A DNA stretch of 64,000 bases, taken from the NCBI GenBank assembly GCA_003586115.2, contig QVOM02000034.1, positions 144,480,090 to 144,544,089 of the forward strand, in the 5' to 3' direction. Both the position numbers and the translations under genes were made by a program. The DNA comes from Salvator merianae (lineage: Eukaryota; Chordata; Lepidosauria; Squamata; Teiidae). Each line of letters begins with the position of its first letter. Position 1 is the stretch's first letter. The notes under the pieces are model-generated. The model saw only the letters and a program-made list of their open reading frames with translations, was not told the origin of the DNA and searched no databases. Shown here in pieces: positions 49,167 to 60,981 of the stretch.

Positions 49167-50214
49167 ATTATCTCCTCCCACTTCATCTTTTTATCTTTTT
49201 TCTTCATCATTCTTTCCACTTTGTCCAAACCTTGCTCTTCTTTTTCCTCTTTTTCTTCTTTTGCTGTCAAAATACTTAAAGATCCAACTCCTCTAATGAA
49301 AAAATGGGGAGTTGTAGCTTGGCTAGGTCATCCCAATTCCAGGGCTCTAGTTGACATTTGTGTGGGATACAAAAGAAAGACTTGAATCAATAAATCTTGG
49401 GGGAAGAGTCCATTACACTGAGAAGCTCCACCTCTTCCCAGCTATTGGAGTGGTTTCTGCTGACCATTATCTTCCCCGAAAATCTGCCCTTCTCCCTCTT
49501 AGCAACAACCTTTGATTGGGTAATTCCCCATGTTTCTACAAGCCTGGCTAATCTCTATTCAATTTCACTGCCTTAGCTGCTACAGTTGGGAACTCTTACT
49601 TGTGGTAGTTTTTTTGCCATGGTTACAGTATAAATTCCAATATGTGGAACAAGTTGCTGTTTTAATTTCTTTAGAAACCTTACTCTTTGACTTGCAGCTA
49701 CTATCTGACTAACATACCCCATTTTGACATTATTTCTATATTATGGGTATTTTCAGTGCACTTTCAATAAAGTAAACTTTGCATCAAAGACAACTCATTT
49801 TCCTCATTCCTGAGAACTAAAACCAACTTGGTCAACAGTCAAACAAAATCTCTATTTTTAAAAAAATACTCTGCTTATGGGAATACTGCTAAATTTGTAC
49901 ACAGAGTTGTTCCTCTAATACTACCACCTTATGTAAGTAGTGATAAGCTAAACTGTTCAGTTTCCATAATGCTTATTTCTTTCACAAAACTCTAAATGGG
50001 CTGGATCTGTTCTTTCTATTGATTTTGACTTCTGAAGTCATATTCCTCAAATCTTAAGTGGTCAACACAATGACTTTACTTAATTCTATAAGTTTGACAT
50101 ATATTTTTGACACACCATAAATTCATGGTCTGTTTAGAAAGTTGCACTGGAAGCAGCCTGGTCAATTTAACACTGTCTCTTCATTTTTTCTTTTCTTTTC
50201 TTTTCACCTAAGTT

Positions 50215-50405
50215 TTAATCCAGCTTCAGTCCACTTTTGGATTGAAAGAACACATTAGCAAAGTGACTAATCATTTACTTTCCACATTATCTAACCCAAA
50301 GATGGATTTTCTAAGTCAAATAATGCTGAAAGAAAACATCTAATTACTTCACTGTTGTGTTCTCTCAGTCTGAAAGTGGACCAAAGCTGGATTAAAACTT
50401 AGGTG
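50215..50405. mobile_element. Short palindromic TIR element (CACCTAAGTTTTAATCCAGC)
   Basis: A 191-bp element. The left arm CACCTAAGTTTTAATCCAGC, then TTCAGTCCACTTT, matches the reverse complement of the right arm almost base for base over ~48 bp (to AGAACACA). The centre is ~95 bp. No protein. A target duplication is not obvious because the left flank is (TTTTC)n. Confidence 0.75.
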
Positions 50406-52199
50406 TGACTGGCCACAAATGAACTTTATTTATTTGAAAATATACCCAGTCAGCATGACTGCATGCTATGGTGAAGTGTATGAGTAGAGACTAGCAGTTC
50501 ACTGAACACTTAGGTTGATTAAGAATTATGTGGACAGGAATGTGGGCTTGTTTTCCTTTTTTGTTTTCCTTCTCTTAATTTGTAAATAACCTAATTTTTA
50601 GTTGGAAAAGTAAATAAATAAATATTAAAAAGAGAGAAGACTAGGGCAGATTAGTAGCATGCAATGGAGTTGGTGGAAGGGTTTTAAATAAGAGTATTTG
50701 GGGGAGGAAAGGAAAGAAGCTATCCAGGACTTTCTGTCCTGGAACAATGCCAAGGAAGGGGATAAACCTAGGTGTTTGTGTGATAAACACCCACTACTCC
50801 CAAAAGAAAATAAAGCAGATGCTGACTAAATGTCATTCTACTTGTTAGTAAAAGTGGTGCATCTTAATGAGCTTTATCTAATATTTATAATTGACATTTT
50901 AAGTGCTTTTAAAAGTTTTTTTTTTCCAGATGGTTTAGCACTTTTTAGTGCCTTTTAAGCTTGAGTCTAGCACCATTTGAAATTTCAGTTGGCAACATTG
51001 AACCTGCTTTAATCATTGCCATGGAGTCTGAAAAGAAATAAGCGGTTGATTAAGCATTAATTTCCAAGTGATTAATCAAGTTAATAAGGAACCTGACCTT
51101 TAGAAGAACCCAGATCTGCAAAATGGAAAAAAGTAGCTTGCAAGAAGGCGTCAAATAAGCTTTAAAACACTGCATAAAATGTGCTGTTAGTTTTCTAGAC
51201 AGCCTAATCCAAGAATTAAAATCTAAAAGATACAATAGACTTAAAGTACACAAATGCAGTTTTCACAGATTGTAACACAAGTGCTACTAATAGCATTCTA
51301 GAGGTACTAGTTCCACACTTAGTAACAGAGAGTAATAGCTGAAAATACCTTAAGTACGTAGTATAAAGTAATGTTCAAAAATAACAATTTAAAACTACTC
51401 ACATAGGACCTAGAACTACCAGTACTTGATAGTTTTCAAGGAACTATGCTGCAAAAGTACAAAATGAGAAACATGGCACTAGAAAAGATTCTGCTGAATT
51501 ACGGAAGGCAGCTCTGGAGGAATTTATCATCTGTTAAATCTTAATAACTTAGCTTTCATTTTAACAAAGCAAAATGTGTATGGAAGCAAGGTATTTTAAA
51601 CAGTCTGAAACAAATCGGCACAATCAAGGCAAGACCAACTTTTGAATGCCTGCCTGAATGCAATAAAATAGATGATTACTCATAAGTGAGCAGAATTTTG
51701 AAGATCCCTTGCATAAAATGTCTTTATTTACTTCGCCACAGCACCACAGCCTTCTACCATGGACCAAATACCTGTATTTTCTCTGTTCCATATTTTTCAT
51801 TTTCACCCCATTTCCTAACTTTTTCAGTGCTAATTAAAAAATCCTTAATTCCAATATAAAATAGGAATAAATTATATATGAAAATGGATCTGTTTTCTGA
51901 TTAATTGAATTGAATCCAGACTTCATTTTCTGGTGCAGAAACAGAATCTTTGGATTTAGCCTATTAATACTACAAATACATAATGATCAGTGCTAGCCAG
52001 CTTGCAAGTGCATAACACACCCAAGCCTGGTTTCTTTTAGCAGCCCTAACATTCTGTGTTGGCAAATCATCATTTAGATCTTTCTGTCTGCATGTGTATG
52101 CTGACTATCACTGGTAACTGCAACCTAATAATAAAAAGTGTCAACTTGAGCCAAGAACCATTACAAATTTTTCCTAGAAATTGAAGTCTTATGAATGTT

Positions 52200-52885
52200 G
52201 TTGTTATCTGAAAATATCCTGCAGACTTTGTACTCAGACAAATTACTGGGAGTATTTCATGTAAAACTTCTGCTCTGGTTTCATCCACATTAGACTACTG
52301 TAATGCCCTCTCCATGGTGTTAGTCTGGAAGATTATCCTGAAGCTGGAATTAGTGCAGAATGGAGAAGCAAGATTCCTGGCAGGAGCTTCTGACCAGAAA
52401 CACAGAACACAGTTCTTGAAAGATCTACACTGATTGCCTGGTTGCTACTAGGTTCAATTCAAGGTGTTGATGCTAACATGAAAAGCTCTAAATGATTTGG
52501 GCCCCAGTTATCTGAAGGAATGCCTGTTTCTATAGAGACCTGCTCAAGAGCTCAGGAAGAGGGCTTTCTTGTAGTTCCAGCTCTCTCAGAGATGCAAGGG
52601 GTAAAGATACACACGAGGGACTTTTTTGTGTTGGCCCCAGATTTTGAATCAGCCTCCCTCTGGAAGCTCATCGGTGCCTACATTATATGGTTTTCTGTGC
52701 CTAATTAAAACATACCTTTCATTCAGACCTTTGATGTTTATCATTCTCTAAGTGTTGTCCTTCCAGGGAGGGTTGGAGGGTTATATTTTAAATATGTTTT
52801 AGGTTACTATATATATTTTAGCTTTGTATTGTTGTGACTTGCTCTGATTGAAGAACAGGATATAAATTCCTAAATAAATAGATAA
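52200..52885 (+). mobile_element. L2-like LINE, ORF2 end and 3' tail
   Basis: Stop-interrupted + strand frames read like the L2 ORF2 end: a D-Y-C-N-A-L block at ~52,290, A-R-F-L-A-G near 52,370, an R-F-N-S-R-C-x block near 52,450, then LNDLGPSYLKECL near 52,485. The tail ends GGATATAAATTCCTAAATAA. It is the same subfamily as 29,275-29,545. Confidence 0.78.
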
Positions 52886-54019
52886 AATTTGAAAAGGACT
52901 AACTTTGACAAGGTAAAGTAATATACCAGCTGCTCATTGCCATGTCCAAAAATACTGAGCTTATGCCCTTATTAGTTCCACGTAAACTCTTGGTAATTCA
53001 GTATAAGAATAGTCTGTAGATCTAGATGAATCATTAGTTCAATTCAGCTGTGCAATTCTTATGTTCCTGTTTATTACTGTAATCGTTCAATACATGGCAC
53101 AGCAGTAGTTTTCAAAACAATCTATTGATTGTGAAACTGTAAAGACTATAGATTAAACAGCTGTTTTAAAGCTGCATTTTTTTCATTTAAGTTTTATTGC
53201 TAGCACTGTTGATCTTCTCATGTGAAACTCAAAGTCTGAATCCACCAGCCCACACCATATTGAATTGGCCTAGGCTTGCTAGTGATCATATTAAGCACCA
53301 CTGTTCTGAACTGCTAGCACCAATGACATAAGATTGTACTTCAAGTCCAAATAAATGTAATGGAGCTTCCTAAATAAGAAGCACTTGGGGTTTAACATAA
53401 AAGTATTACGGTAACAAAGAAAAAAAAAAAACTTTTTACAGTAGGATGTTGTATTAGGAAGTGTGTTTTAAAAAGGAAAGACACTTCCCCTGATTTCTTT
53501 GATATATGAACAGTGGCAACAACAGCAAAAATCAAATGAATCAAATAAAAATCAAATGAATTTTAAAATCAAATGAATGTGTCTGCCTCGTACTTTGTTT
53601 TCTTTTTTAGTTTATGCAACACAGGACATAGGAGAAGATGGGCAATTGTCATCCTTAGCAGTTGACTAACCGATTACTGCATTGCCAAATTTAAGTGACA
53701 AAGCAGACTCAGCAGCCATCTCCATTTGTTTGCACTGGGAAACAAAAAAGACCATAAGCATAAAAAAGTTGGAACTTTACTTTCTGTTTCAGATTCTGTC
53801 AGTCTTCACTGCCCTGCAGCTCCTGTAGCTGCGCAGGCAAACCTCCTTTCAATGTTGGCAGAAAGAGTGCACTGGTAGCCAGAAGCTACTGCTATGAAGC
53901 GCACACTTCTACTGGTGGTGAGGACTGATAATATTAATCAAGACATGTAAGATGCCATATAAAAAATAAAGCAAGATTTCTGTATGGAGATCAACATGAA
54001 TGTAAAATGTCCACTCAGT

Positions 54020-54840
54020 TCATAATGAACTGAACCAGCATTGGGGCAGATTGTTTGATCCCAGACCTAGAATGATTTGCAACCCTCCTAAACACCCCTA
54101 AGCCTACACCCTTCCTTAATTGCACCTGCCACCACTCTGGCGTCCCCCATTCCCCAATTGTGCCCAGGACCTCCTTGAATTGTGCTTCAGGGTCCCTCCT
54201 TCCCTGATCACATATGTCACCTCCCCAGATTATGTCCCAGCTCCTCTTCCACTATCATGTCCTGTCAAGCCCTGGCCCATGCTTCACTATCCATCATATC
54301 CATGGTGTCCCTCCTGGTTACCAGGGCCCCATGATGGCTCACATGAACCAGCCACATGGTCTAAAGAAGACTGAAGCATCTGTTCTCCTTCTTCAAGGCC
54401 TAGTAGGCCTTCTGGAGGATTACAAGTTCTCCCAGAAGGTCTAGTGCTCAGACATGTATTTGAGACATTTGTAGCAAGTGGACACACATATATCCACACA
54501 CTAGATCTTCTAGGAGAATTTGTAGTCCTCCACTCCAGAAGGCCTTGGAGAAGGATGCTGGCCACTGCTGTCTCTCTAGACCACTTAAATTGTGACAATG
54601 GACTGGTACACATCTGTGGAGACCAGATAACACCCCATGGATCCAATGAGGGGATGGCAAGGCATGGTCCAGGGTTGGTGAGATGAAATCAGGTAAGAGA
54701 GGAGAGGCTGGGGTATATCCCAGGAGCTGATGGGGTGTGATCAGGGAAGGGAAAGACTGGAATGTAATGTGGGGAGAATTAGAATGAACAATTCTCCATC
54801 AGTCCTTTCCATTTTCAAACTGAACTCTATTTTTTTTCCC
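54020..54840. mobile_element. ~820-bp imperfect palindrome (foldback-type element)
   Basis: The left arm (about 54,020-54,446) and right arm (about 54,498-54,840) are inverted copies. Matching blocks, left versus reverse complement of right, from inside out: AAGGCCTTCTGGAG...TTCTCC near the centre; CATGGTGTC versus CATGGGGTG; CCCTGGCCCATGCTT versus CCCTGGACCATGCCTT; TTCCCTGATCACA in both. The spacer is ~50 bp. The 84-, 119- and 80-residue frames in it are products of C-rich sequence, not genes. Ends and target duplication are not resolved. Confidence 0.7.
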
Positions 54841-54923
54841 AAGGACTTCAGTTGAAAAGGAAGTCCACCTCCCCTGTTTTTTTTACAAAACTCTTTATGT
54901 GAGTGCTTTTAATTGTGATACGA

Positions 54924-54958
54924 ATGAAAGAAAGAAAGAAAGAAAGAAAAGAAAAGAA
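54924..54958. repeat. (GAAA)n microsatellite
   Basis: About six GAAA units followed by a GAAAA variant. Confidence 0.95.
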
Positions 54959-55831
54959 TAAGCAGGTTTTGCTTGCATTTTACAAGCAATACCTGCTTAC
55001 ATATTCTCTTCTATATATAGCTTTTAAATGTATAGGGATATGTCATATTTTTCATATGCTAATTATAAATGCATAATTGTTTGCAAGTGTAGCCATGGCT
55101 ACAGTGCAAGATAAAGCAAAATCTGAAATCTTGAATTCATCTGACTCTTAGGGCAGGTCCATTTCCAACTCGTCATTTCCCCCCAAAGGGAGCTAAAAAA
55201 AAAGAAAAAAAAAGGAATTTTTCACTGTTTTTCCTTTGCTACTTAAATCTGTAGCAGTATAGATTCAACTTCTGTCTCTAAAGTAAATGCATAAGAGTTA
55301 AAAATAACTGCTGGCTGTCCATTTATATCCTTATGTTTCTAATTTTATATGGAGAAGGTTCTAGGTTAAAAGCATGACATTAAGTCTGAAATGGAATGGG
55401 CAGCTGCAGAATGGCATTGTTACAAAATACGTTCTGGCACTCTGTACATGCCCAGAGACATATCAGAGCTTTTGTGTATTGGTCTTGAGTGACTTGAGAG
55501 CTTTACCCAACAATCACACATGAACACACAGCAAATATACTGTAACAGAGACTTTTATTAGTTAAAACAGTATACAAGGAATCAGAAAAGAGAAAGGAAG
55601 AGTCTAAAAAGAAAATTTTGATGTTGCACACTGCACATTCACACAAGCATAGGAAAGAATCAGGGGTGAGGTGCTGCCATTTGCAGAACATCCTAGGAAA
55701 TCAGGAGCAAAAGAGAAATGTCCTGAATGAGCAATGTTGTTGATAGATTCCTTCCAGCTGGTGAAAATGAAGAAGAAATTTGCCAAGCAGCTCTCTGTGC
55801 CCCAATGTGAGGACACTCTGTGCTGGGGCCC

Positions 55832-55906
55832 CTTTTCATAGGGCAAAAGATAGCTGGAGGCTCATTTTAGGCCAGTGCCTTGAGCACCATTTTGCCCTAT
55901 GAAAAG
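55832..55906. repeat. Inverted repeat with 17-bp perfect arms
   Basis: CTTTTCATAGGGCAAAA at 55,832-55,848 is matched by its exact reverse complement at 55,890-55,906, with a 41-bp loop. It may be the core of an old TIR element whose outer parts are gone. Confidence 0.85.
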
Positions 55907-56524
55907 AGATTTTAGGCAAGCACTCTGCAGGCACCCTAAACAATGCCTAGACAAAATAGGAACTTCCAAGAAAGGGGAGAAGGGTTTTTGTTAAACAAAG
56001 GGAGTGCATAATGCCAAAGCAATGGCTAAATTTGCATCTAAATCCTTCCAGACACCTGGCTACACTCATATTTCCAATTTTGCTGGTAAAAGGAATAATT
56101 CTTGGACAAACCCTGACAATCTTAGAGCAGGAAGACTAGATTTACCATCAAATAGATCTGGGCTCATGACTCCTGATTGTCTTTCCCCAGCATCCAGCAT
56201 TTCCACCAAACTCAGGATCCACAGTATTGTAAATTGTAGGGTGGGGTAGTATATTACACTATATCCTTTTCATTACAGCATTTTTATTCAAAAGGCATGG
56301 AAATACTTCCATTTATTTGCACATGTAGGAGTATTTTGTATAGACATATAATGTTTAACTGAATAACAGATCAACCTAGAGTGCAGGTTCATGTAGTGGG
56401 CTTCGATTGGTGACTTGTATTTTGACTGTACTAACGTCCCCTTTGATTTTTTTAGTGGATCAAAGTACAGTTCAGAACAAAGCAATGATCCATTTTCTGT
56501 CCAATCTTGCATCCTATCCCACTG

Positions 56525-56600
56525 CTATGGGGGTTGATGCTGTAAGTTCCATTGTGTTCAGTGGCATCTACTCCCAGGAAAACAAGTTTGGGATTTTATT
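56525..56600. mobile_element. Dispersed repeat tip (CAGTGGCATCTACTCCCAGG)
   Basis: The TTCAGTGGCATCTACTCCCA word followed by GGAAAACAAGTTTGGGAT is a common squamate interspersed-repeat motif as I remember it. A second degenerate copy is at 57,225-57,290 (GTTCAGTGGAGGCTTTTCCC, then GTAATACTGCACCCTAAGTC). The family name is not certain. Confidence 0.4.
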
Positions 56601-58616
56601 CATCCACTTATTTTATTTAGATGATTTTTATATTTCCCTTCAGCATAGTTTCAGGTCAGTGTACACAATGAAACCATAAAAAAAATAAGCAACACCCCCC
56701 CCCCAATAAAAATAAGAATATTTTTAGGGAAAATGTTCAACAAACATCAACCAGTTCTCTCAGTCCCAAATGCCTAAGTGAAAATATCTATTTTCACAGG
56801 TGTAAATAGGTGTAAAAGTAGATGCTTGGTTACTTTCACCTGGTAAGCTGTTCTACAAGAGGAAATCACTACAATAAATGTCCTATTACTAGCCGCTGCC
56901 CCGTGAAATCTCACAAGAGACGGCCAAAGTCTTTCTCTGAAGCCCTTAGATGCATTAGGTGTACAAATTATACTAAAGCATAATATAGTAAACAAATAAG
57001 GTCACAAGGAGAACTATAAACAATTAGAATTAATATAAAACTATTCAAAAGTTAAGTAAGCAGTATAAACAGTGTTAATACCTACTTAATCCTTAGGATC
57101 TCAGTCAGAGGTTATATTTTTATGCCACTGTGCAGGGTACTAAACTGTCATTATCCTGATTAACACAACAGTCTTATATGTGTGTCTGTTCAAAACTGGA
57201 TAAATGTGAATTTGGCATAGATTCTATCAAGTTCAGTGGAGGCTTTTCCCCAGATAACTGGATGTAATACTGCACCCTAAGTCGCTTTTCTTCTCACGCA
57301 CATTGGCAGAGGAATGCTTGCCTTGTTTAATCGTCAACTTTTTTTCATGTTTGACTAAGGTAGCAGGCTTGGATCATCATTGTAGTCTGGTGCTATGGGA
57401 TAGGGAAATGCTGCACAAAGGCATTCACTTTTATCAGTTTTATCATTGTTCTGCCTCCCATTCAACCCTGCTGTGCAGGTTATGGTTGTGAGGGTGAGAT
57501 GGCTTAGATTGAGATGACAAAATGAGATGAGCTGGTTAGTGGAAACTTACCATGATAGCCTAAGAAACAATGTTTCAAAGGTGGTGGTAAGGGGGAACTA
57601 AATGATACAGACTTTTGTTTTCAAGATTATTCTGACCAACCGAGTAATTTTTAGGTGGGTCATATTATGGAAACTTAGCCTATTATGAAATCTTCAAAGT
57701 TACCACTCCACTATTTCTTTTGAAGAGGAACAGACTACATATTGCTGTTCTATACGTTATTTTAAAAACAAAAGGAACAGAGATCCATAAGATATAATAA
57801 AATATATATTGCGGTACAAATTTTCACAACTGTTTTATATATTGTCTTAAAAATGACAATTCTTTTCCCCTAATATTGGGTATGTGTCACTTTTATGAAT
57901 ATATCTTAATAACAGACAGGGCAGATATGCGGACATGGAAAGAAAGGAGGGAAAGAAAGAAGCAAGTCTTATAAATGTACACTTTTGGTTGCTCCTGAAC
58001 ACTGAAAGTTATCAGTGAATGCCATCATAAAAACGAACACAAATAGTTAATGATACTGATTACATAAAATAAAACCTAACCAATCAGACTTAAATTTTAC
58101 TGTTAAAGCTACACATTTTTTTTATTCAAAAAAAGTCATGCATAGGTGATCATTTTGCTGTGTTACTAATAGTACCCTAATGTATTGGTAGACGTCTAAT
58201 AAATAAAGTTAGTCAAAATTAATATTTATCAAATAATACATGGGATGTGGGTTGTGGGAACATAATATCTGATCTTTGCGCCTGTGTGCAGGGACAAACT
58301 CAGGTTTTTAAACAATGGGTGAATGAATAGGTGGAGAGTACATGCCAATGGCTGTTTGCTAATGAACACTACTAAGGTAGTATTTTTTTATATCTATATA
58401 TATCAGAATAGCTGCCTGCAGTACTAGTAATAGTAATAATCAGAGTTTGGTAAAGTTCCTTTTTTGCATTACAATTTCCACATGACCCCTACTCATCCAG
58501 CCTATTGTTTATAGTCTAAAACATAAATATTTCCAGGCTCTAGTAGCCTCATATATTTTGCATCTGTGCCCGAATTTGACATCCAACTAGTGCTGGCATC
58601 AACACCTCTCATATTC

Positions 58617-58857
58617 TCAAGGTGTAAGTTTGAACAATGGACTAGTTGATGGCCAGATAGTTGCCCAACCTTTTGTTAACTATTAATGCATAATTTCCTG
58701 AGCTTCTCTGAGGAGCCAGGTTAACTTATTCAAGAGATAAGCAGAGAAAATCTGGTTTCTACAGGGTCCATGAATTCTGGTCAGTTTCCCTGTATTTATA
58801 TAGTTATATTTCATAAGGTCCATATCCATTTGTATATAATAATGTCTCATGGCTACA
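58617..58857 (-). mobile_element. Truncated 3' LTR of the endogenous retroelement
   Basis: Begins TGTAGCCATGAGACATTATT on the minus strand, directly after the polypurine tract. It is alignable with few differences to the first ~250 bp of the solo LTR at 2,004. Similarity stops abruptly near 58,617, after CTTACACCTTGAGAA, so only part of U3 is present and R/U5 are missing. Either a deletion or an assembly join removed the rest. Confidence 0.8.
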
Positions 58858-58858
58858 A

Positions 58859-58866
58859 TTCCCCCC
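58859..58866 (-). promoter_or_regulatory. Retroviral polypurine tract
   Basis: GGGGGGAA on the minus strand ends two bases before the LTR start (TG at 58,857-58,856). This is the plus-strand primer site used in retroviral reverse transcription, and its position fixes the LTR boundary. Confidence 0.8.
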
Positions 58867-58867
58867 G

Positions 58868-58903
58868 GTCTAGACAAAATACTCCCAGTATTTTTGTCTA
58901 GAC
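58868..58903. repeat. Hairpin next to the polypurine tract
   Basis: GTCTAGACAAAATACT (58,868-58,883), a CCC loop, and AGTATTTTTGTCTAGAC (58,887-58,903): a 16-bp stem with one bulged T. Each arm also carries the palindrome GTCTAGAC. Confidence 0.85.
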
Positions 58904-59225
58904 ATAAAACTTCATACTCGATAAGGCTTTATAGGCCCGAACTGAAACTTTTGGGGGATGTTCTCCGAGGTTTTCTTAATGCAATTCCAGTTTAAGATTA
59001 AGGCAAGTATTTGTCCAGTGAATAAAATCACAATTGAATATAGAACCAAATTCAAAATTCAAAATTCAAACAAGAAAACTCTCGAAAAGACTGCATTCTC
59101 CATATCTATGGCAATGCTAAAATGTTTGCTCTCAGTAAAAACATCTCTTTACTTCTTAATGTTTGGTACTGTGGAGTTTGAGCTCCCTATCTTGCCCAGT
59201 GATATAATCTAATAAATGTTCCTAT

Positions 59226-59245
59226 AAAAAAAAAAAAAAAAAAAA
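59226..59245. repeat. (A)20 tract
   Basis: A homopolymer run in the non-coding part of the retroelement. Confidence 0.9.
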
Positions 59246-60023
59246 CCCTCTAAAATCATGTACCATCTGGGGAAAGGAAAGGGAAAGATATAAAGATGAA
59301 AGCAAACAAACTTAAGCATAATCTAAATCAAAACATTTCAAATAACAATCATATATCATAATGCAACTGTTTCAATGCTGGGAATGGTCTCCTTCAATAG
59401 GAGTCAGGCACCAAAGCAAAAATCAGTATGCACAATAAACTCATAACAATACAAATGCAACAACTGGCAACAATATATATCAAATGCATTAGAAAAATAA
59501 CAACAACATATAGGAAGTAACAGTTGACTTGGCAACTTGAATCAGGATCTTCTGTCTTCTGTATCTGTATGCAAGAGTAAAAGTTCAAAGTTCTCAACAA
59601 GTAACAGTTCCTTGTTTCACAATTCCAGATGTTGGCATTAAATTTCTTATAACAAGGTAGCAATGTTCATAGCATAGAAAAGTTCTAAGTTCTAGGGTTC
59701 TTTGCCTTGTTTCAGATACTGGCATCAAGCCTTTGGCTCAGTTCACAGTAGAAAAGTTCTCAGTTCTCTGCAGATTGTTGGCTCAGCTCACAGTCTTTTC
59801 AGGTTAACAGTTCTGCATGTAGACACAACTGTGGTAAAATCTTCAAACAGCTGCTACGCCTCTCATTGCAGAGATCCAATTGTCCAATGGTGCACTGATT
59901 CCAGCTACGACCCGGAACACATGCTGATCTCTCTTTCTTCTTCCATGGAGGAAAAGATGCTTCTTCTTCTTTCCCTTACTAAAGGATTCCATATTCTATA
60001 CTATAGAGTAAATAATAGGGGAA

Positions 60024-60050
60024 GAAAGAAAGGAAAGAAAGAAAGAAAGG
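60024..60050. repeat. (GAAA)n/(GGAAA)n microsatellite
   Basis: A purine tract of GAAA units with GG interruptions, inside the retroelement. Confidence 0.85.
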
Positions 60051-60717
60051 AAAAAGGAGGACTGCATTTGGGGCAATCCCAGCAAAACTTGGGGTTTTAG
60101 AAATCATTTGTTCTACAGAAAGAGCAAGAAGGGATTTCAATGAAAAGGAAAATAAAATAGAATTGTAAGGGAGCAATGCCATTTCTCCCTTGAACTCAAA
60201 TGGGAATTTCAAAAGCAAAACTGTCAAAAGCAAAACCAAAAATTTAAAAATAATAATAAAAATTAAAACTTTTCAGCTGCAGTTGCCACCATCAGGCCAT
60301 ACTACACAGTAAAAGGGGGAAAAAAACTTTCAAAACAAAAATAAATCTTAAAAAGAAAACTTTTCTTTCCTCAAAATCAAAAACTCTAAGAATTCAAAAG
60401 ATCACCACTAGGGATGCACAGCAATCAATCAGGAAGCACTTATAGTTCCTGACCATACACAGAGTTCAGCTCTCTTCATGAATAGTTTAGGCTTGCCCTT
60501 CCAGTCCTTCAGCTGAGAAGAATTCCCAAACCATTCAGAGCACAACAATGGGTAAACAATCACCCACTGAGCTACCGAATAAACTTAAAAACAAACATGC
60601 AAGAGTAAACAAATGCTAAGAGCCTTGCGAGGTTGTATGCCTTGCAGCAAAACCTTTGGACTGAAAAGAAAAATGGGGGCTCATGCCATTCTTCCAGTAG
60701 TAAAATTCCCTGTTGGG

Positions 60718-60719
<2 letters not shown>

Positions 60720-60812
<93 letters not shown>
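60720..60812. repeat. (T)93 homopolymer
   Basis: Ninety-three consecutive T bases. On the minus strand this is a poly(A) run ~170 bp after the end of the second long frame of the retroelement. The length is probably not exact, since such runs slip in cloning and sequencing. Confidence 0.95.
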
Positions 60813-60813
<1 letters not shown>

Positions 60814-60981
60814 TTTTCCAAGTACAATGATCTTTGAGAAAAGAAATTGCACCCTGTATTGTGCCAAAAATTCAGAACTTGAACAAAGATACAGATGTAA
60901 AAGGGATGTCTTTAAAACACCCAAATTTGCTACAGGGACAGACAATTAATTGTTCTGCAAAATCTTCCTGTTAATCTTTTC

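Larger units (their letters stand above)
58904..60980 (-). mobile_element. Non-coding internal region of the retroelement
   Basis: About 2 kb between the second long frame and the polypurine tract. It contains two A/T homopolymers, a (GAAA)n tract and imperfect ~115-bp tandem repetition near 59,600-59,790 (a CCTTGTTTCA...GAT-TGGCAT block and a GAAAAGTTCT-AGTTCT block each occur twice). Minus frames of 86-89 codons (60,239-59,979 and 59,663-59,394) are hydrophobic, but I cannot tie them to env. No reverse transcriptase, RNase H, integrase or envelope motif is visible. Confidence 0.55.

Noticed and set aside
48975..49385. 136-codon plus-strand frame with a Tyr/Ile/Leu/Ser repeat
   Set aside because: Its core is the (TATC)n microsatellite, and no domain is visible outside it.
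54120..54686. Overlapping frames of 70-119 codons on both strands
   Set aside because: They lie in the two arms of a long palindrome with C-rich sequence. The mirror-image frames are a consequence of the inverted repeat.
59394..59663. Hydrophobic minus-strand frame upstream of the polypurine tract as a remnant of env transmembrane subunit
   Set aside because: No CX6CC, fusion peptide or immunosuppressive-domain-like pattern, and too short. Hydrophobicity alone is common in AT-rich reverse-strand frames.
60613..60949. Poly-Phe and poly-Lys frames
   Set aside because: Translations of the 93-base homopolymer.
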